From: Tribonema minus
Taxonomy: Eukaryota > Sar > Xanthophyceae > Tribonematales > Tribonemataceae
NCBI GenBank assembly: GCA_017506865.1
Contig: JAFCMP010000301.1
Coordinates: 558,001 to 622,000, forward strand
Length of the DNA: 64,000 nt
Reading direction: 5' to 3'
Positions 10,301 through 21,400 of this stretch are shown here, one piece after another. The notes beneath the pieces are model-generated. The model made no database searches, was not told the DNA's origin, and saw only the letters and a list, made by a program, of their open reading frames with translations. Both the position numbers and the translations under genes were made by a program. Position 1 is the stretch's first letter; each line of letters starts with the position of its first letter.

Positions 10301-12645
10301 CCCGTTCTGGCGGCAGCTGCGGGCGGTGCCGCCCTTCTGCGTGGCGCAGGACAAAGAAGCTGGCGGCCTGTGCTCGCATCTGGGCCACCTGCCAGCCAGC
10401 CTTTTGGAAGAGCGCCCGGACCACGCCATCGCCCTGCACGTCAACGGCACGAAGGTGCTGGCGACGAAGTGCGCTGAGTCGGCGGCGATCCTGGCGGACC
10501 TGGTGGAGATGCTGCTGCACGGCGAGCGCGCGGCGACCACCTACCTGCACCCCACCGACCGCTCGAAGCTCGCCACCATGCCGTTGGCGCAGCCCCTGTG
10601 GCTGACGTCCGCGACCGACGGCGACCGCCGCCTGCGCCGCCATGACTACGCGCTGGACGCACTCCACACGAAGGAGGGCAGGCTGCTGGAGGCAGGGGAG
10701 CAGTTTGAGCCTGTCATGGAGGAGATCCGGCGGCTGTTGCTCAGCGATCCGGAGGAGCTGCAGCGGCAGCGCGCGCTGGTGCAGCTGGAGATGCTGCAGG
10801 AGGACGTGAGCCGCCTGCGCTGCGAGCTGCGCCAGCGTCGGCAGGCCGGCGAGGGGGTGACCCTGGAGGAGCTGGCGTTGCAGAATCGGCCGCGCCACGG
10901 CGAGCAGGCGGCGGCGGCGGCGGCGAACGCGGCGCTGGATGACATCTCATCGTGCTGCTCGGGCACGGACTCAACGCGCCTGGTGAGAGTCAAATGAGTT
11001 TCAGAAGTGCACACGAGGTCATGAGTGTCGATGATCTGGTTGTACTACTAGTAGGGGCGGCGGTAGTTTGTTGCAGTGTCACCGTGTTAGAGGGGGGCGT
11101 GCGCGCGCCGGCACACACGTCACTGAGACCGCTGCAGTCACTGTGATTGCATGCGTGGCAGTGCTCAGAATCTGTACAACCATTCTGTGCATGATTGCAC
11201 GCGATGCGACGGCATGCAGCGTCAGTTCGGGGATGGTGCGGTATATGGTGTCTAATAGTTGACTGCAATTGATGATAGCATTGCGGTACAATAATTCACC
11301 ACAATGACGTTGTTGACAGATTCCACTTCAAGCGAGTCTTGGCAATGTTCAAGTGTCATGGAGTGTTGCTGCACGCAATCGCACGCCACTTCTCTCTTAA
11401 GACAATTGTAATGGTGGGATGAGCCGCCATGGTTGCATGACTTGATGACGATCTTCAACAGTTACAGCCGTTGACTCTGCGCACTGCCAGGTGACTATTG
11501 AGGGTCCCCCCAGGACCCCCTTCCTAACCCTAACCCTACCCCCCTTCTCGCCCCCGCCTATCCTTACCCCCCCCCCCTTCCCGCTTCCCCTTCCCCTTGT
11601 CCACGCTTCTCAAGCCACTCGCAGTGCCGCCGTCCAGCATGCAATGCCTACCAGCATGCAGCCCGTGGCTAGCATGCGAGCAGTGTACATTGCGTCGTGC
11701 CAACAACAACAACTGTGCGACTATTCATCAATCAATATTTAAACAACAAATACAGCATTGCTCAACTCGACAGTCATGGTGGGCACGATGGTGGTGACCA
11801 TCATGATGGAGTATCACACGATGCGTTTTGCATTTCAAGGTTGGCGCGCAGTCGGCACATGTATGGAACACTCAGCATCCTGCACGACTGCTTGCCGCCT
11901 GCCGCTGCAGGATGATGCATACATCACAGCCACCGCCGACCTCGATGACCCCGAGATCCACGCGAGCTACGGCGCGATGGCGGCCGCCATGCGCCAGCTC
12001 AGCGCAGAGTTTTGCTCAGACGCGGAGGACGAGGAGTGGGTCTTCCCCCTCGTCATCTGCGGCGAGGACATAGAGCGCATGGTGGGGGAGACGGGGCGCG
12101 AGCGCTGGGGGCGCGTGCTGGAGTCGGTGCGTCGGCACACGCGCCTGGCCGTCGCCGGCACACAGCAGGAGCTGCTCCGCGCCTTTGCGGAGGGGGGGGT
12201 GGCGGGCGGCTGCGGCACGCCGTGGCTCGGGCGCATGCACATCGTGCTTGTGCACGGGCGCGCGCTGCCGGCGTCTGCGGTGCAGGGGCTCACGTCCTGG
12301 GACGTTGCGGATGCCATGCCCGTACTGTGGAGGGCAGACCGCCTCCAGGGAGTCCTGGTGCCCCTCAAGGAGGGCGAGACCACGGAGTTGGTGGAGCTCA
12401 CAGAGGATGACACCTGGGACCTAGACCCAGATCTGCTGCCCGCGCCGCTCGGCACGCTGTACCACCGTAGATGCTGGGCGGTCTGCCGCGGGGTGCCTGG
12501 CACCACGGGAAGGGTGTGCAGGGCGGTGGTGGAGCGAACCGTGGTGGAGTGGTGCATGCAGCAGCACCAGGAGCCTCATGGTTACATGAACTTCACGCCG
12601 TACCCGCCCACCGAGAACCCAGTTGAAGGCCCCGGCTGCGACTAG
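7392..12645 (+). CDS. Orphan 1,062-aa nuclear-type protein, three exons
   Basis: Exons 7,392-9,155, 10,293-10,982 and 11,911-12,645, all joined in phase 0 (donors GAG|gtgagc and CTG|gtgaga; acceptors cag|AAC after a long C/T tract and cag|GAT). The ATG at 7,392 is the first in frame. Residues 14-19 (KRRKVK) resemble a nuclear localisation signal. Residues about 303-385 are an Ala-rich low-complexity stretch with three copies of VN(V/I)APP(I/L)G. Exon 2 ends in a charged, probably coiled-coil segment (about residues 726-785). Exon 3 is a mixed globular region with an acidic patch (ELTEDDTWDLDPD). I recognise no known domain. Exon 2 exists in two further decayed copies 7 kb upstream, so the family is, or was, multicopy. 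Coding GC is higher than that of its surroundings. It could be a lineage-specific host gene or part of a large mobile element; the evidence does not decide. Confidence 0.75.
9268..9305 (+). repeat. Duplicate of exon-1 3' edge and donor inside intron 1
   Basis: The exon end CTGGACGAG|gtgagcacgtgatgg recurs about 118 bp downstream as CTGGACGAG|gtatgtacatgatgg. It still carries a usable gt donor and could act as an alternative 5' splice site. Confidence 0.7.
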
Positions 12646-13527
12646 GGTTCTCGCGGGAGGGCGCCAGCGCTAGAGTTTGCAGAGGGGTCGGGTCAGTGCT
12701 CAAGCTGAAACCATCGTCGCAGCGTCACCTGTTGAAGATGAACGCTTCTGGCGCAGGCGTTGATGACCGCGCGCCAATTACCTGCACCGCGCAGGGCTCC
12801 GGCTTTTGGCTTCCCAAACACGCACGCGCCGATTATATTTGATATTTTCAAGGGCTGATCTCCACTTCTTCTGGAACCATGGTTTCCCTGTGGTTTTGGG
12901 AGGATTTTCCCCTCAGATACCCCTCCCTCCCCCTACTTCAAGTTGAAGCTCTGCTACAGCTCTGAGGCCAGAGTGTGCAGGGGCTTGGATCAGTTTTGTG
13001 TCAGTCGTCGCGTGCATACCGCGGATGCGGCGACGGCGGCGTTACAGTGGCAGTGTTGTGAGTCCTTCTAGTGCCGGTTGTGACGGGTGTGGTGGGGTGA
13101 AGCATGTGTACAAACGAGCGAACGGGCTGCGCTGCGATGCTACCAGGTCATGTGTCGCAGCATTCCGCTGCAGCAACGACACTGGGTGCTCAGCAGCAAT
13201 GCTCAGCACTCTGACCAGCTGCGTTGGCAGCACGGCCAGAAAAAAGCAGCAGCGCTCAACGCTGGCGCGGGAGCGTCACTCTCTTGCGCTGCGAGTGCGG
13301 CAAGTAGACAAGTAGCCCAGTTCGACGCACGGCTTTCGCTTGCTGGCGCACATTTCACGTGCGCGCGCACGGAAATCTCAAACCTCCATGACCTCTTTGG
13401 AGGGCCTGGTCTCTTGCGTACACATCCCCGGTCAAGCAGCCCCAGCCCCCCTTCTGTGTTGAGCGTGTTTGCCTGGGTTTCCAGTTCAGACAGCAATATT
13501 ATCAGTGGCTTTGCATGTCAAAACATC
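12646..13527. other. Downstream of the orphan gene, nothing certain
   Basis: The first part is presumably 3' UTR. The GC-rich part at 13,000-13,500 holds overlapping open frames on both strands, but none shows splice-bounded or family-like sequence. Confidence 0.4.
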
Positions 13528-13738
13528 TGTGGCTGATCGAGTCAGCTTGTGTTGCAGTTTTGTTTTGCTGCCTTTCTTTGCACTGTGGACTGAAAATGTG
13601 TGCATGCTGTGTTGGTCAAATGCACATTGTGCGTTGGCATGCATGCATGAGCTTCGTTGTGGCATTTGCTGTGTTTGCAAAAAGTAACTGAGGGCTTAAG
13701 GAGCCCTTGTTTCAGTTGAGCTCATCAAATTATATAAG
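13528..13738. repeat. Direct repeat, right copy (partner at 1-211)
   Basis: Near-identical to the first 211 bases of the window. It contains a short palindrome around gggcttaaggagccc and ends at TATATAAG. Its high identity indicates a recent duplication. Confidence 0.9.
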
Positions 13739-13895
13739 ATTCCAGCTGAAATCACTCACTGACAGGTCACTGTGGAGGCCACCATGACGGAGCAGCCTGA
13801 TACTACTAGTATCATATGACGTCAGTGAGGTTGACTGCCACCTGTTAGCGCTGCCAGACAGGCGTGGGGAGAAGGGAGCGTATTAAGAAATGTTG

Positions 13896-13966
13896 GGGTA
13901 CTTGGTGTAATGGCAACATCTCTGCTTTCCAAGCAGAGGCCGCTGGTTCGATTCCGGCAGTACTCA
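13896..13966 (+). tRNA. tRNA-Gly (anticodon UCC)
   Basis: A full cloverleaf can be drawn. The acceptor GGGTACT pairs with AGTACTC (one G-U). The anticodon stem CTCTGC/GCAGAG closes a 7-nt loop TTTCCAA, giving anticodon UCC. The T stem GCTGG/CCGGC closes loop TTCGATT (one U-G). The B box reads GGTTCGATTCC. A run of seven Ts at 13,969-13,975 is a good RNA polymerase III terminator. The preceding 130 bp is shared with the truncated copies at 6.0-6.8 kb, so this may be the functional source of that family. Confidence 0.85.
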
Positions 13967-13968
13967 TA

Positions 13969-13975
13969 TTTTTTT
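13969..13975 (+). terminator. Pol III T-run terminator
   Basis: Seven consecutive Ts begin 3 nt after the tRNA-Gly discriminator base. Confidence 0.75.
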
Positions 13976-14149
13976 CTTGCGCCGTGGTGCGCGTATGCTT
14001 CAGTATGCTTTTGCACTGCTTTCTTTCAAGCTAATCACTTTTTTTGCATGTTTGCTTATTGTATCTCATCCTCTTCTTCCTTTGATACGTTCTTATATTG
14101 CCAAGACAGTGATATCGCAAACACCGGCTCATTTCACAACCTTAGCCAT

Positions 14150-14310
14150 ACCCTTGCCCTCACCCTAACCGCAACCCTTGTCCTAACCCTTTGCCCTAAC
14201 TCTAGTCCTAGCTTTAACCCTAATCCTCATCCTCGCCCTAAACCTTGCCCTAGCCCTTAGCCCTAGCCCTAAGTCCACCCACCCTCCACCCTTGCTCTGA
14301 TAACCCTAAC
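14150..14310. repeat. Degenerate CCCTAA-type array
   Basis: A run of imperfect units such as ccctaaccg, cctaaccct, ccctaatcc and ccctagccc. It resembles an eroded interstitial telomere-like satellite. Shorter ACCCTAACCCTA-like words recur at 11,525, 20,880, 30,725, 31,065, 31,140 and 63,205. Confidence 0.6.
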
Positions 14311-14922
14311 CTCGCCCTGATGATTCGCCTTCTTTGCATCATGTGTCACAACTTGAACTGTAACTCTTACTAACTCATGTTTTTTAAAGAACGAGTTCTT
14401 GAACTCACCTGACATCACCTTTGCCAGAACCTAAGACTTGTGGCTGCAGTTGCAGGCTAGGTTGAGGCAGCCGCTGGCGCAGCAGGCAAGGCGATACATT
14501 CATGCGAACCATCAATGTGTGTCGCAAGTATCGCTGGTACTAGCCACTCGCGCGCTACACACCTCAACAGCTGCGACACGCACTGCAGAAACAGGGAGAA
14601 CAGGCAAGTTTTCAGAAAGCACCTCCAACCACGTAAACCTAAACTTTACAGCCTTAATCCTAGCCCAAACCCTAGCAGCCGTAAGCAAACCCTGATGCTC
14701 TGTTTGCCAGTTACGGCACCAGCAATACAACGTGAAGTGTGAAGAGGTCGATGCGGAATGTGACGCCATCTTTTTTTGTTTGTTCTATCAATTGACGCGG
14801 CACCTCGAACCGTGCTTACAGAGGGCTGCTTATAGTATCGCGCGCGTCAGAACTCAACTCGATCAACTTCAAATAGCAAGTTCAAGTTGAAGTTGGTAAA
14901 ATATTTGTGAGCTCGGTTTCAG

Positions 14923-16344
14923 ATGCTTAGCATGCAGCAGGTTCAGTCACAGGAGCGAGCAGTAGAAGCGTTTCAACGCGCGGCCTCCAGGGGCCTCCTC
15001 TCCCGTAACGCTTGGTGCCTCAACAGGAGCTTCTGCTTCGATGTCAAGCCTTCCGCCCCGAAGCAGGCGGTTCTGGACTCCTCTCACTTGACGACCGCCC
15101 GCTTCCAGGCCGTCCTGCGCATGCCCGCATTGATGAAGCTGGAGCTCAGAGGCGATGTAAAGCAGGCCGGCGGCATACGACTGCCTGAGCAGCTGCAGTG
15201 CCTGACACTGCGAGATTTCAGAGGAAAGCTACGCCGCTGGCCTTCACTCGTCAAGTTGGAGCTCTTGGGAGCAGTGGCAGGCACCGTCCGTCTGCCGCCT
15301 TCCCTCACGTCGCTTAGGACTGATGATGGCTTCGAAGGGGTGCTCTGTGGTGCTCCGCTGCAGCATCTAACAAAATTGGTGCTACACGGCGAACCTACAG
15401 GGCACGGCGCCGTTTTCTTGCGTCTGTCGCCGCAGCTGCGTGTCCTCGACCTGGACGTGGACCTTGGAGATGATGTTGTGCTGCAACTGCCACCCCTGCT
15501 CGAGGAGCTGGTGGTCGATTCGTATGTCACAAAGCCGTTCATGCTGCCGCTGCCCCCCCGCCTGTGCAAAGTGCGCATGTACGCACAATCCCAGGAAGAC
15601 GAGATGGATATAGCATTGTGGCGCAAAGAATTTTTGGAGAATCTGCCAGCCGGCGTCAATGAGCTGGTCGTGACCCAGTCACTGACGCGAGCCTGGGAGA
15701 AGTTTTCACTCGCGGAACCGGACAATATCGCTTGGCCAACTACTGTACGCAGCCTCGTCCTGGAGCGCTGGTCGACCACCATGCAGTTGCCTGCGCATGT
15801 CACTACGCTGAGCATCAGGGATGCTTCGCCCGTTGTTCTGACGCACATGCTGGACATCGCCACTCTGACAGCGCTGGAATCGCTGTCCATATCAGGCTGG
15901 AATGTGTGGGGCGACGGTGATGGGCAGGAGGAACAATGGGCGCAGGTAGGAGGTCATGCACATGCTGTCACTGCCTATCTTGAAGTTATCAAAGTCCACA
16001 AACTTGTACTCAATGCCCTACCGCTTGCATGCCCGCTGCAGGTGAGGCTGCCAGTCACCACCAAGAAGCTGCTGCTGGGCAACGATGTGGGGGGTATCCT
16101 GACGAACGGAGCGCTTCCGCCCGCCCTCGAAGAGTTGAGGGTTGGCGCGAATTCTAACTTCAACGCACCGCTGACGCAGTTTCCTCCGACGCTGCGCGTC
16201 CTGCAATTGAACGAAAGCTTCAATGCGCCGCTTGACAATATCCCTGACGGCCTTCAAGAGGCGGTCCTGCCGCTCTGCAAACGCGCGCTGGTGCGCGCTG
16301 GCGTGCTAACGCTGCCGCCCGCTGCACGTGTCTCATTTGTATAG
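14923..16344 (+). CDS. FNIP-type leucine-rich repeat protein
   Basis: Open frame of 473 codons from ATG 14,923. The sequence is a run of LRR-like units of the form LPxxLxxLxLxxxF, e.g. LPPSLTSLRTDDGFEG and LPPALEELRVGANSNFNAPL. The C-terminal units carry the FNxPL signature of FNIP repeats, known from amoebae and giant viruses and seen in algae. Such repeats usually form protein-binding solenoids. No F-box or kinase domain is visible at the N-terminus. A 96-nt segment (15,946-16,041) has gtagga at its start, gctgcag at its end, no stop and a length divisible by three. The 32 residues it encodes break the LRR rhythm, and removal joins AQ to VRLPVTTKKLLL, restoring a repeat. I therefore expect it to be an intron, giving 441 aa. 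The ATG is preceded by tttcag, so an upstream exon is also possible. Confidence 0.78.
   Translation: MLSMQQVQSQERAVEAFQRAASRGLLSRNAWCLNRSFCFDVKPSAPKQAVLDSSHLTTARFQAVLRMPALMKLELRGDVKQAGGIRLPEQLQCLTLRDFRGKLRRWPSLVKLELLGAVAGTVRLPPSLTSLRTDDGFEGVLCGAPLQHLTKLVLHGEPTGHGAVFLRLSPQLRVLDLDVDLGDDVVLQLPPLLEELVVDSYVTKPFMLPLPPRLCKVRMYAQSQEDEMDIALWRKEFLENLPAGVNELVVTQSLTRAWEKFSLAEPDNIAWPTTVRSLVLERWSTTMQLPAHVTTLSIRDASPVVLTHMLDIATLTALESLSISGWNVWGDGDGQEEQWAQVGGHAHAVTAYLEVIKVHKLVLNALPLACPLQVRLPVTTKKLLLGNDVGGILTNGALPPALEELRVGANSNFNAPLTQFPPTLRVLQLNESFNAPLDNIPDGLQEAVLPLCKRALVRAGVLTLPPAARVSFV
15946..16041 (+). other. Probable in-frame 96-nt intron in the LRR gene
   Basis: Bounded by AG|gtagga and gcccgctgcag|GTG, stop-free and a multiple of three. 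The encoded peptide (VGGHAHAVTAYLE...) lacks the LRR pattern found on both sides. Retention would still give an open product. Confidence 0.6.
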
Positions 16345-16655
16345 GGCGCACCGCATGCACACTGCACGCCTTCTTTTGACGCATCATGGGCAGTTTGAAA
16401 CATCATGGGCAATTTGTCAGGGGTTGGGGTAGGGATAAGCTGAGCGTCGGTGCTGGATCAAACCAAGTCTTTATGCAGTGACACTGTCCGAGCTTCTCAC
16501 GTTCTCTTGCTTGAACTTGCATGTCAAACATCTACTTGAAGTGGTGTGAAAATTGCACGTCATGTTTATGGTTTGTGACCAATGAGTCCTGTAGAACCGC
16601 AGACGAGTTATGTATGGCATCTCATGGTACCGTCAGATCCACCAGGTCCGTTGAG

Positions 16656-16732
<77 letters not shown>

Positions 16733-18407
16733 TAGTGCTCGCTAGGGGGAATCATGTCACTTCAAGCGGCGCTTCTGCCCCTGGACCATTGCGCCCACCA
16801 GCTCCACCCTTCCGCACTGGGATTGGTTAACCAATTGGCAGCCATGGAGCGCTCTGCAGTAGCAAGGCCCCTGCAACGAGGCCTGGTTTTGTGGCGCAAA
16901 ACTTTTGGAGCCTTCGAAAGTCGCCGCCATCTTAGGTTCAAAGCTTGGTTGCAGTCCAACTTGCGGACTCTTTGGTGCTCTGTGTCTGCAAATGATGAAT
17001 GATGAATGCAAGCTTTAGTGAGGTGATTTCATCAGGTGCTCTGGCAGAAGCAGTAGAGATACTAGTGCTAGTTGAACAGGTAGCACCGGTGCAGTCGTGG
17101 ATGCCCTGCCCATTGCCAACACGAATGCAAGTGCGCCTTCCATGCATACGCGCTAACGGCTGACATCCTACTGACTTGCAATTTACTGCAGAAGTTGAAG
17201 TGATGAAGCAACTGAGTTTGCAAATAAGCAGGTTTCAGCTGCCAGCATGATGTGTCAAATGCCATATACGGCTGCCGCACGGCGCGTGCATGCATGCCTC
17301 CAACGAAGGACCTTGCTGTGCCAGCCATGCACTGACGGTGTCATTAGAGTTTTCGAAGTACGCCATAGGCGCTCAGTCAGTGCAGCTTTTTATGTGTGTG
17401 CATTGATTACTTTTTTTTTTTTAAACGCTGGCTCGGCATTTTGGCACCCTGAAAATGCCAGCAGACAGGCACAGCCTGCAAGTGCGGTCCGGGGTGGGTC
17501 ACAGGAGCATGCACGTTGCAAGAGATCAAAGCAACTTCCAGTCTGCGTGCAACACTGTGCAGCAGCTGTTGTGCCCCGCAAAAGAATACCTCACCTGTTG
17601 TTGAACTATAGGCATGAAAGAGCATAACTGCAAGCAACCGCAGCAAGACATATTTCTCAATTTAGGCATGCCAGACAGCATGATGCAAGCAACTGCAGCA
17701 TGACATTAGTCTTCCGAACAGAGGGGCACACACATGCACACAAGCGACCAGTGCCTGAATAACTATGAGAATGATTCATTCAATACCGTGACAACAGAAA
17801 GTGTGTGCGCTGACAGTAACTAGCAAGCAGCGACCTGCGGGGACAAGAGCACACCCTTGCCGCCCACCACCCCTTATCCGCTCCCTGTGATTTATGCTCA
17901 AATCACACACGGTGCTGCTTCCCTCAACACTCGCAGTCACAGCAGGAGAGTGAGCCTGAGGGATGGTGCAACCCCTCGTGTGTTCATCCCAGCTTTGCGT
18001 GATGCAAAGAATAGGTGGCAACAAGAGGGGCCTGCTGCATGACGACGTACGTGCCTACGGAGCGCCAATGCGAGGCAGCAGCGCTAGAGGGAAGGGCGTG
18101 CCCTTCCGAGGAACACCACTCAGCTGCAGTTGAAGTTTTTTCTGCATCCGGAGGGCAGTGCTCAGCAGGAGGCTGCGGCGCTGCGCAATGCCCCGCTACA
18201 GCTATGGGCATGCTCAAAGCTCAACAAGCATGCCAACAGACTGTGCGACGCACTGCCCCTCTCCTACACGTGACATCACCCCTAGGCTGATGGTCTGCAT
18301 TAGAGCTACGCAGCCGTCCTAGATTTATGCCCAGATGGGGCTGCTGTTTACCCCGCCTGTGGTGCGCCTGCTTGAGTATGGCCCCGCTATGAGCTGTCAT
18401 TTATGTG
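16345..18407. other. Intergenic with a CTG trinucleotide repeat
   Basis: Between the + LRR gene and the 3' end of the - thioredoxin gene. Apart from the CTG array at 16,658-16,728 I see only short open frames without splice or family support. Confidence 0.45.
16658..16728. repeat. (CTG)n microsatellite, about 23-24 units
   Basis: An uninterrupted CTG run of 71 nt, open on both strands (Leu on one frame, Ala or Ser on others), but with no gene context to suggest translation. Confidence 0.95.
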
Positions 18408-21400
18408 CTATACCCCAGCCTTAAGGTGCTTGCGTAGCGCATGCACCAGGGCATTCTTGGGTATGGCCCCAACCACGGTCACCTCCGCCTTCCCCTTGTC
18501 GAAAAGGATGAGCGTGGGCACGCTGCGAACCTGTGGGAGTGCAGCGAAAGAGGGTTGGTATGCATCATGTCAGTTGCCTGGTGGCCACACCTTCCAGTAT
18601 GAAGTAATGTCGCCTGGTGGCCATATCTTCCAATACAAAGTAACATCAACAAGAAAGAGTCGCCGCAGGCAGAGTGCACTTGGAACATTGCGGTACTGAT
18701 TGTTAGCCGCTGATGTGTGAAACTTTAACAATACAGAAAGCCTTTGTCAAGAGTAAGAAAATCCATGCTGAAAGTTTCAGATATCACGGCAGAACTTGCT
18801 CTACTATTTAGCCAATTGACACTTGCGGGACTTGCGGGACTCCTGACATCTGGTTGATCCGCTTTCAGTACATCAAGAAATTGCTGCACATATAGCGCTA
18901 AGTACGACGACAAAGATTGAAGTGTCTGGTCTAAACTGCTGGTAACTGCATCTGCACCATCCTGCACACCACCAGAGGATGGCACAGATGTCAGGATGTA
19001 TATATGCACACACTATCACGCACTTTTATGTACTTAGAGCGTGGCCTCAGGCATGTATCACCTTGCTGCTCCATGTTGCTGTGATGCGATGTCAGCTACA
19101 GTGCACTAGCGGCTCCTGCTTTGTCAGCAGGCCTCTGTCACTTTTTTCTTTTCTGCATTGCTTCGTGACTCTGTACCACTGCCCACACTGTTCAAAAAAA
19201 GGTCTCGGGTTTCGTTGGGGTTCACAATCCTGTGCAGAACCCAATTCGCTATCATTGGAAATGCATTATGCAGTGATGTAGACCAGCAACAGTTGTGGCC
19301 GCCAACGCGCACGAGAGTCTTCTTGCACTTACGCACGTAGTCTGACTGAGCCAACACGCGCGCTAGCAATTCAGAATTCGTACTGAACCCATGGCACGGG
19401 ACAGAAAATGGCACCGCAGTGCTATCTTTGTGACTGGCATTGACTGCTCACCTTGCACTCTGCAACGCATTCCGGGTTTTCATCCGTGCTCACTTCCACC
19501 ACCCGCATCACATTGCCATACTCCGACAGCACCTCGTCCACTGCGCCAGAGAGGTGCACATGCAATGACAAGCAATTAGTATTTTCATTGAAAGGCATTG
19601 ACAGTGGGTGATGCCCTGCCGGGTCGGTGATGTCAGTCTATGCACCAAGGCATGGTGCATTGTATGTCATGTGCATACATGGCAAGTATATATATACTCC
19701 GACAGCACCTCGTCTACTGTTTAGCAGTTGTCATCGTGCACAAACGATGACAAGCAATGAGCAGTTTCATTGAGAAGCACTGACGGGAGGGTATCGAGCA
19801 GGTGATAGTTTGTCGGTCTATGCACTAACATATGCTTCACAGTGTGGAATACTCCGATAGTCCAGAGCGTCCCAGAGGTGCACACACAGTCGCAAGCAAT
19901 GAGTATTTTCATTGAGAAGCACTGACAGAAGGGGTGATATCATGTCTGCTAGGTAGTGCGTTGTCAGTTTATGCACCAAGGCATGCTACATAGTATGGAA
20001 CGTGCGCATATGTGGCAAGTGCATATTGGCATACACTGTAACCCAAGGTAGCATACGTTGGTGCACAAAAAAAACTGACGAGCTATCACCTACCTATGTT
20101 TAAACATGCCATGTAGTCAATGCGCCAATGTATGCATTGTGCGTTTCTTTTGAGTGCAACACATGGCTTTGAAAGCCGCAAGGGCGATGACCGCCCTGTG
20201 TGCAGCCGTGTCTGTGGATGGCAAGACATGAAAACACCTAAGACTTTGCCCCATTCTGTGAGGTTTACTTTGAACATGGACGGTAGCGTACAGTTTCTAC
20301 CATCACTACAATTACAGATGCACATGTTAACAGGTTACAACGAGTGCAACCTCCAGCCTCCTCTTTGGCATCACTGACCAAGGTTTCAATCTGGTACATC
20401 ATCGTAAATGACGTAAGGTTCACACTCAGCGCCACACCTTGAGGAGCTGACACGCCCTCGTACTGCATCACACTTGATGATGGCTGTCCTTGACTCCAAC
20501 ACTAATCCTTGATCCCACATATGGTTTGAGTAGCAGCATGGGCTTTGAGCTGCGCCTGTTCATTCCATTGCCCACATCCTGGTGTGTGACGCTGTCCTTC
20601 AGGTATGTATGTATGCAGTACCAGTGCAATCTAGGTCCACTACTGTACAGGCCACATTGTTCATAGACCACAAAACGAGTGTATCATGAACCTCAAGCAG
20701 GGCTTCGTAACCGTAGACATGAATCAAAGCGTTGCAACCGTTGCTATGTCTACTGGCAGCACAGTGCTCACAGCGTTGCCGTAACGCAGCAGAGTTTGCA
20801 CCAGCCTGTACTCTGCTGACACTCGCGTACTGTCAATGGCCTTCTGCGTCATACTCACGCAAGTGTGACCTGGCGCTCATCCCTAATCCTAACCCAAAAG
20901 CAACATGAATACCTACCTTACGTGCATGCCACAAGTGATCAAACATTAATCAAAGGTTCATGTCAGCCAAGAGGGAATAGACATTTCTCAAGAGTTATGT
21001 CAGCCAAGCTTTGCACTGTGCCTGCACTGTGCCAGCACGTGGCACACACAGCCACACCACTGACTCTCTGGAACCATAGACTAGTGTGTGTGCATATTCC
21101 AGATCTCAAACACCACCACAAAGTACGGCGCAGCAATGCCTATAGGGCTTTCATGTGAATAAAAGCCTTCAGATGACTGCAAACAGGTTTTCTGAAGCAC
21201 CTGCACAGCCCCATCGTGTGACATGGCTGTGCGCCATGTGTAGATTCTGAGGTGGTCAACAACAAGCTCAGTGATTACATGTGACGAGCTGCATCAGATT
21301 TGTAGCTGATCGAAGTAATGTGCAATTCCGATTCTCTTATGTTGAAATTTGTGAGATGGATATTCAACAAATAGCTAGGTACAGTGTTAGCATTGTAGTT

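Noticed and set aside
1-13738. 211-bp direct repeats as LTRs of a retrotransposon
   Set aside because: They begin with TG only because the window starts there, do not end in CA, and no primer-binding site, polypurine tract, gag or pol is seen between them.
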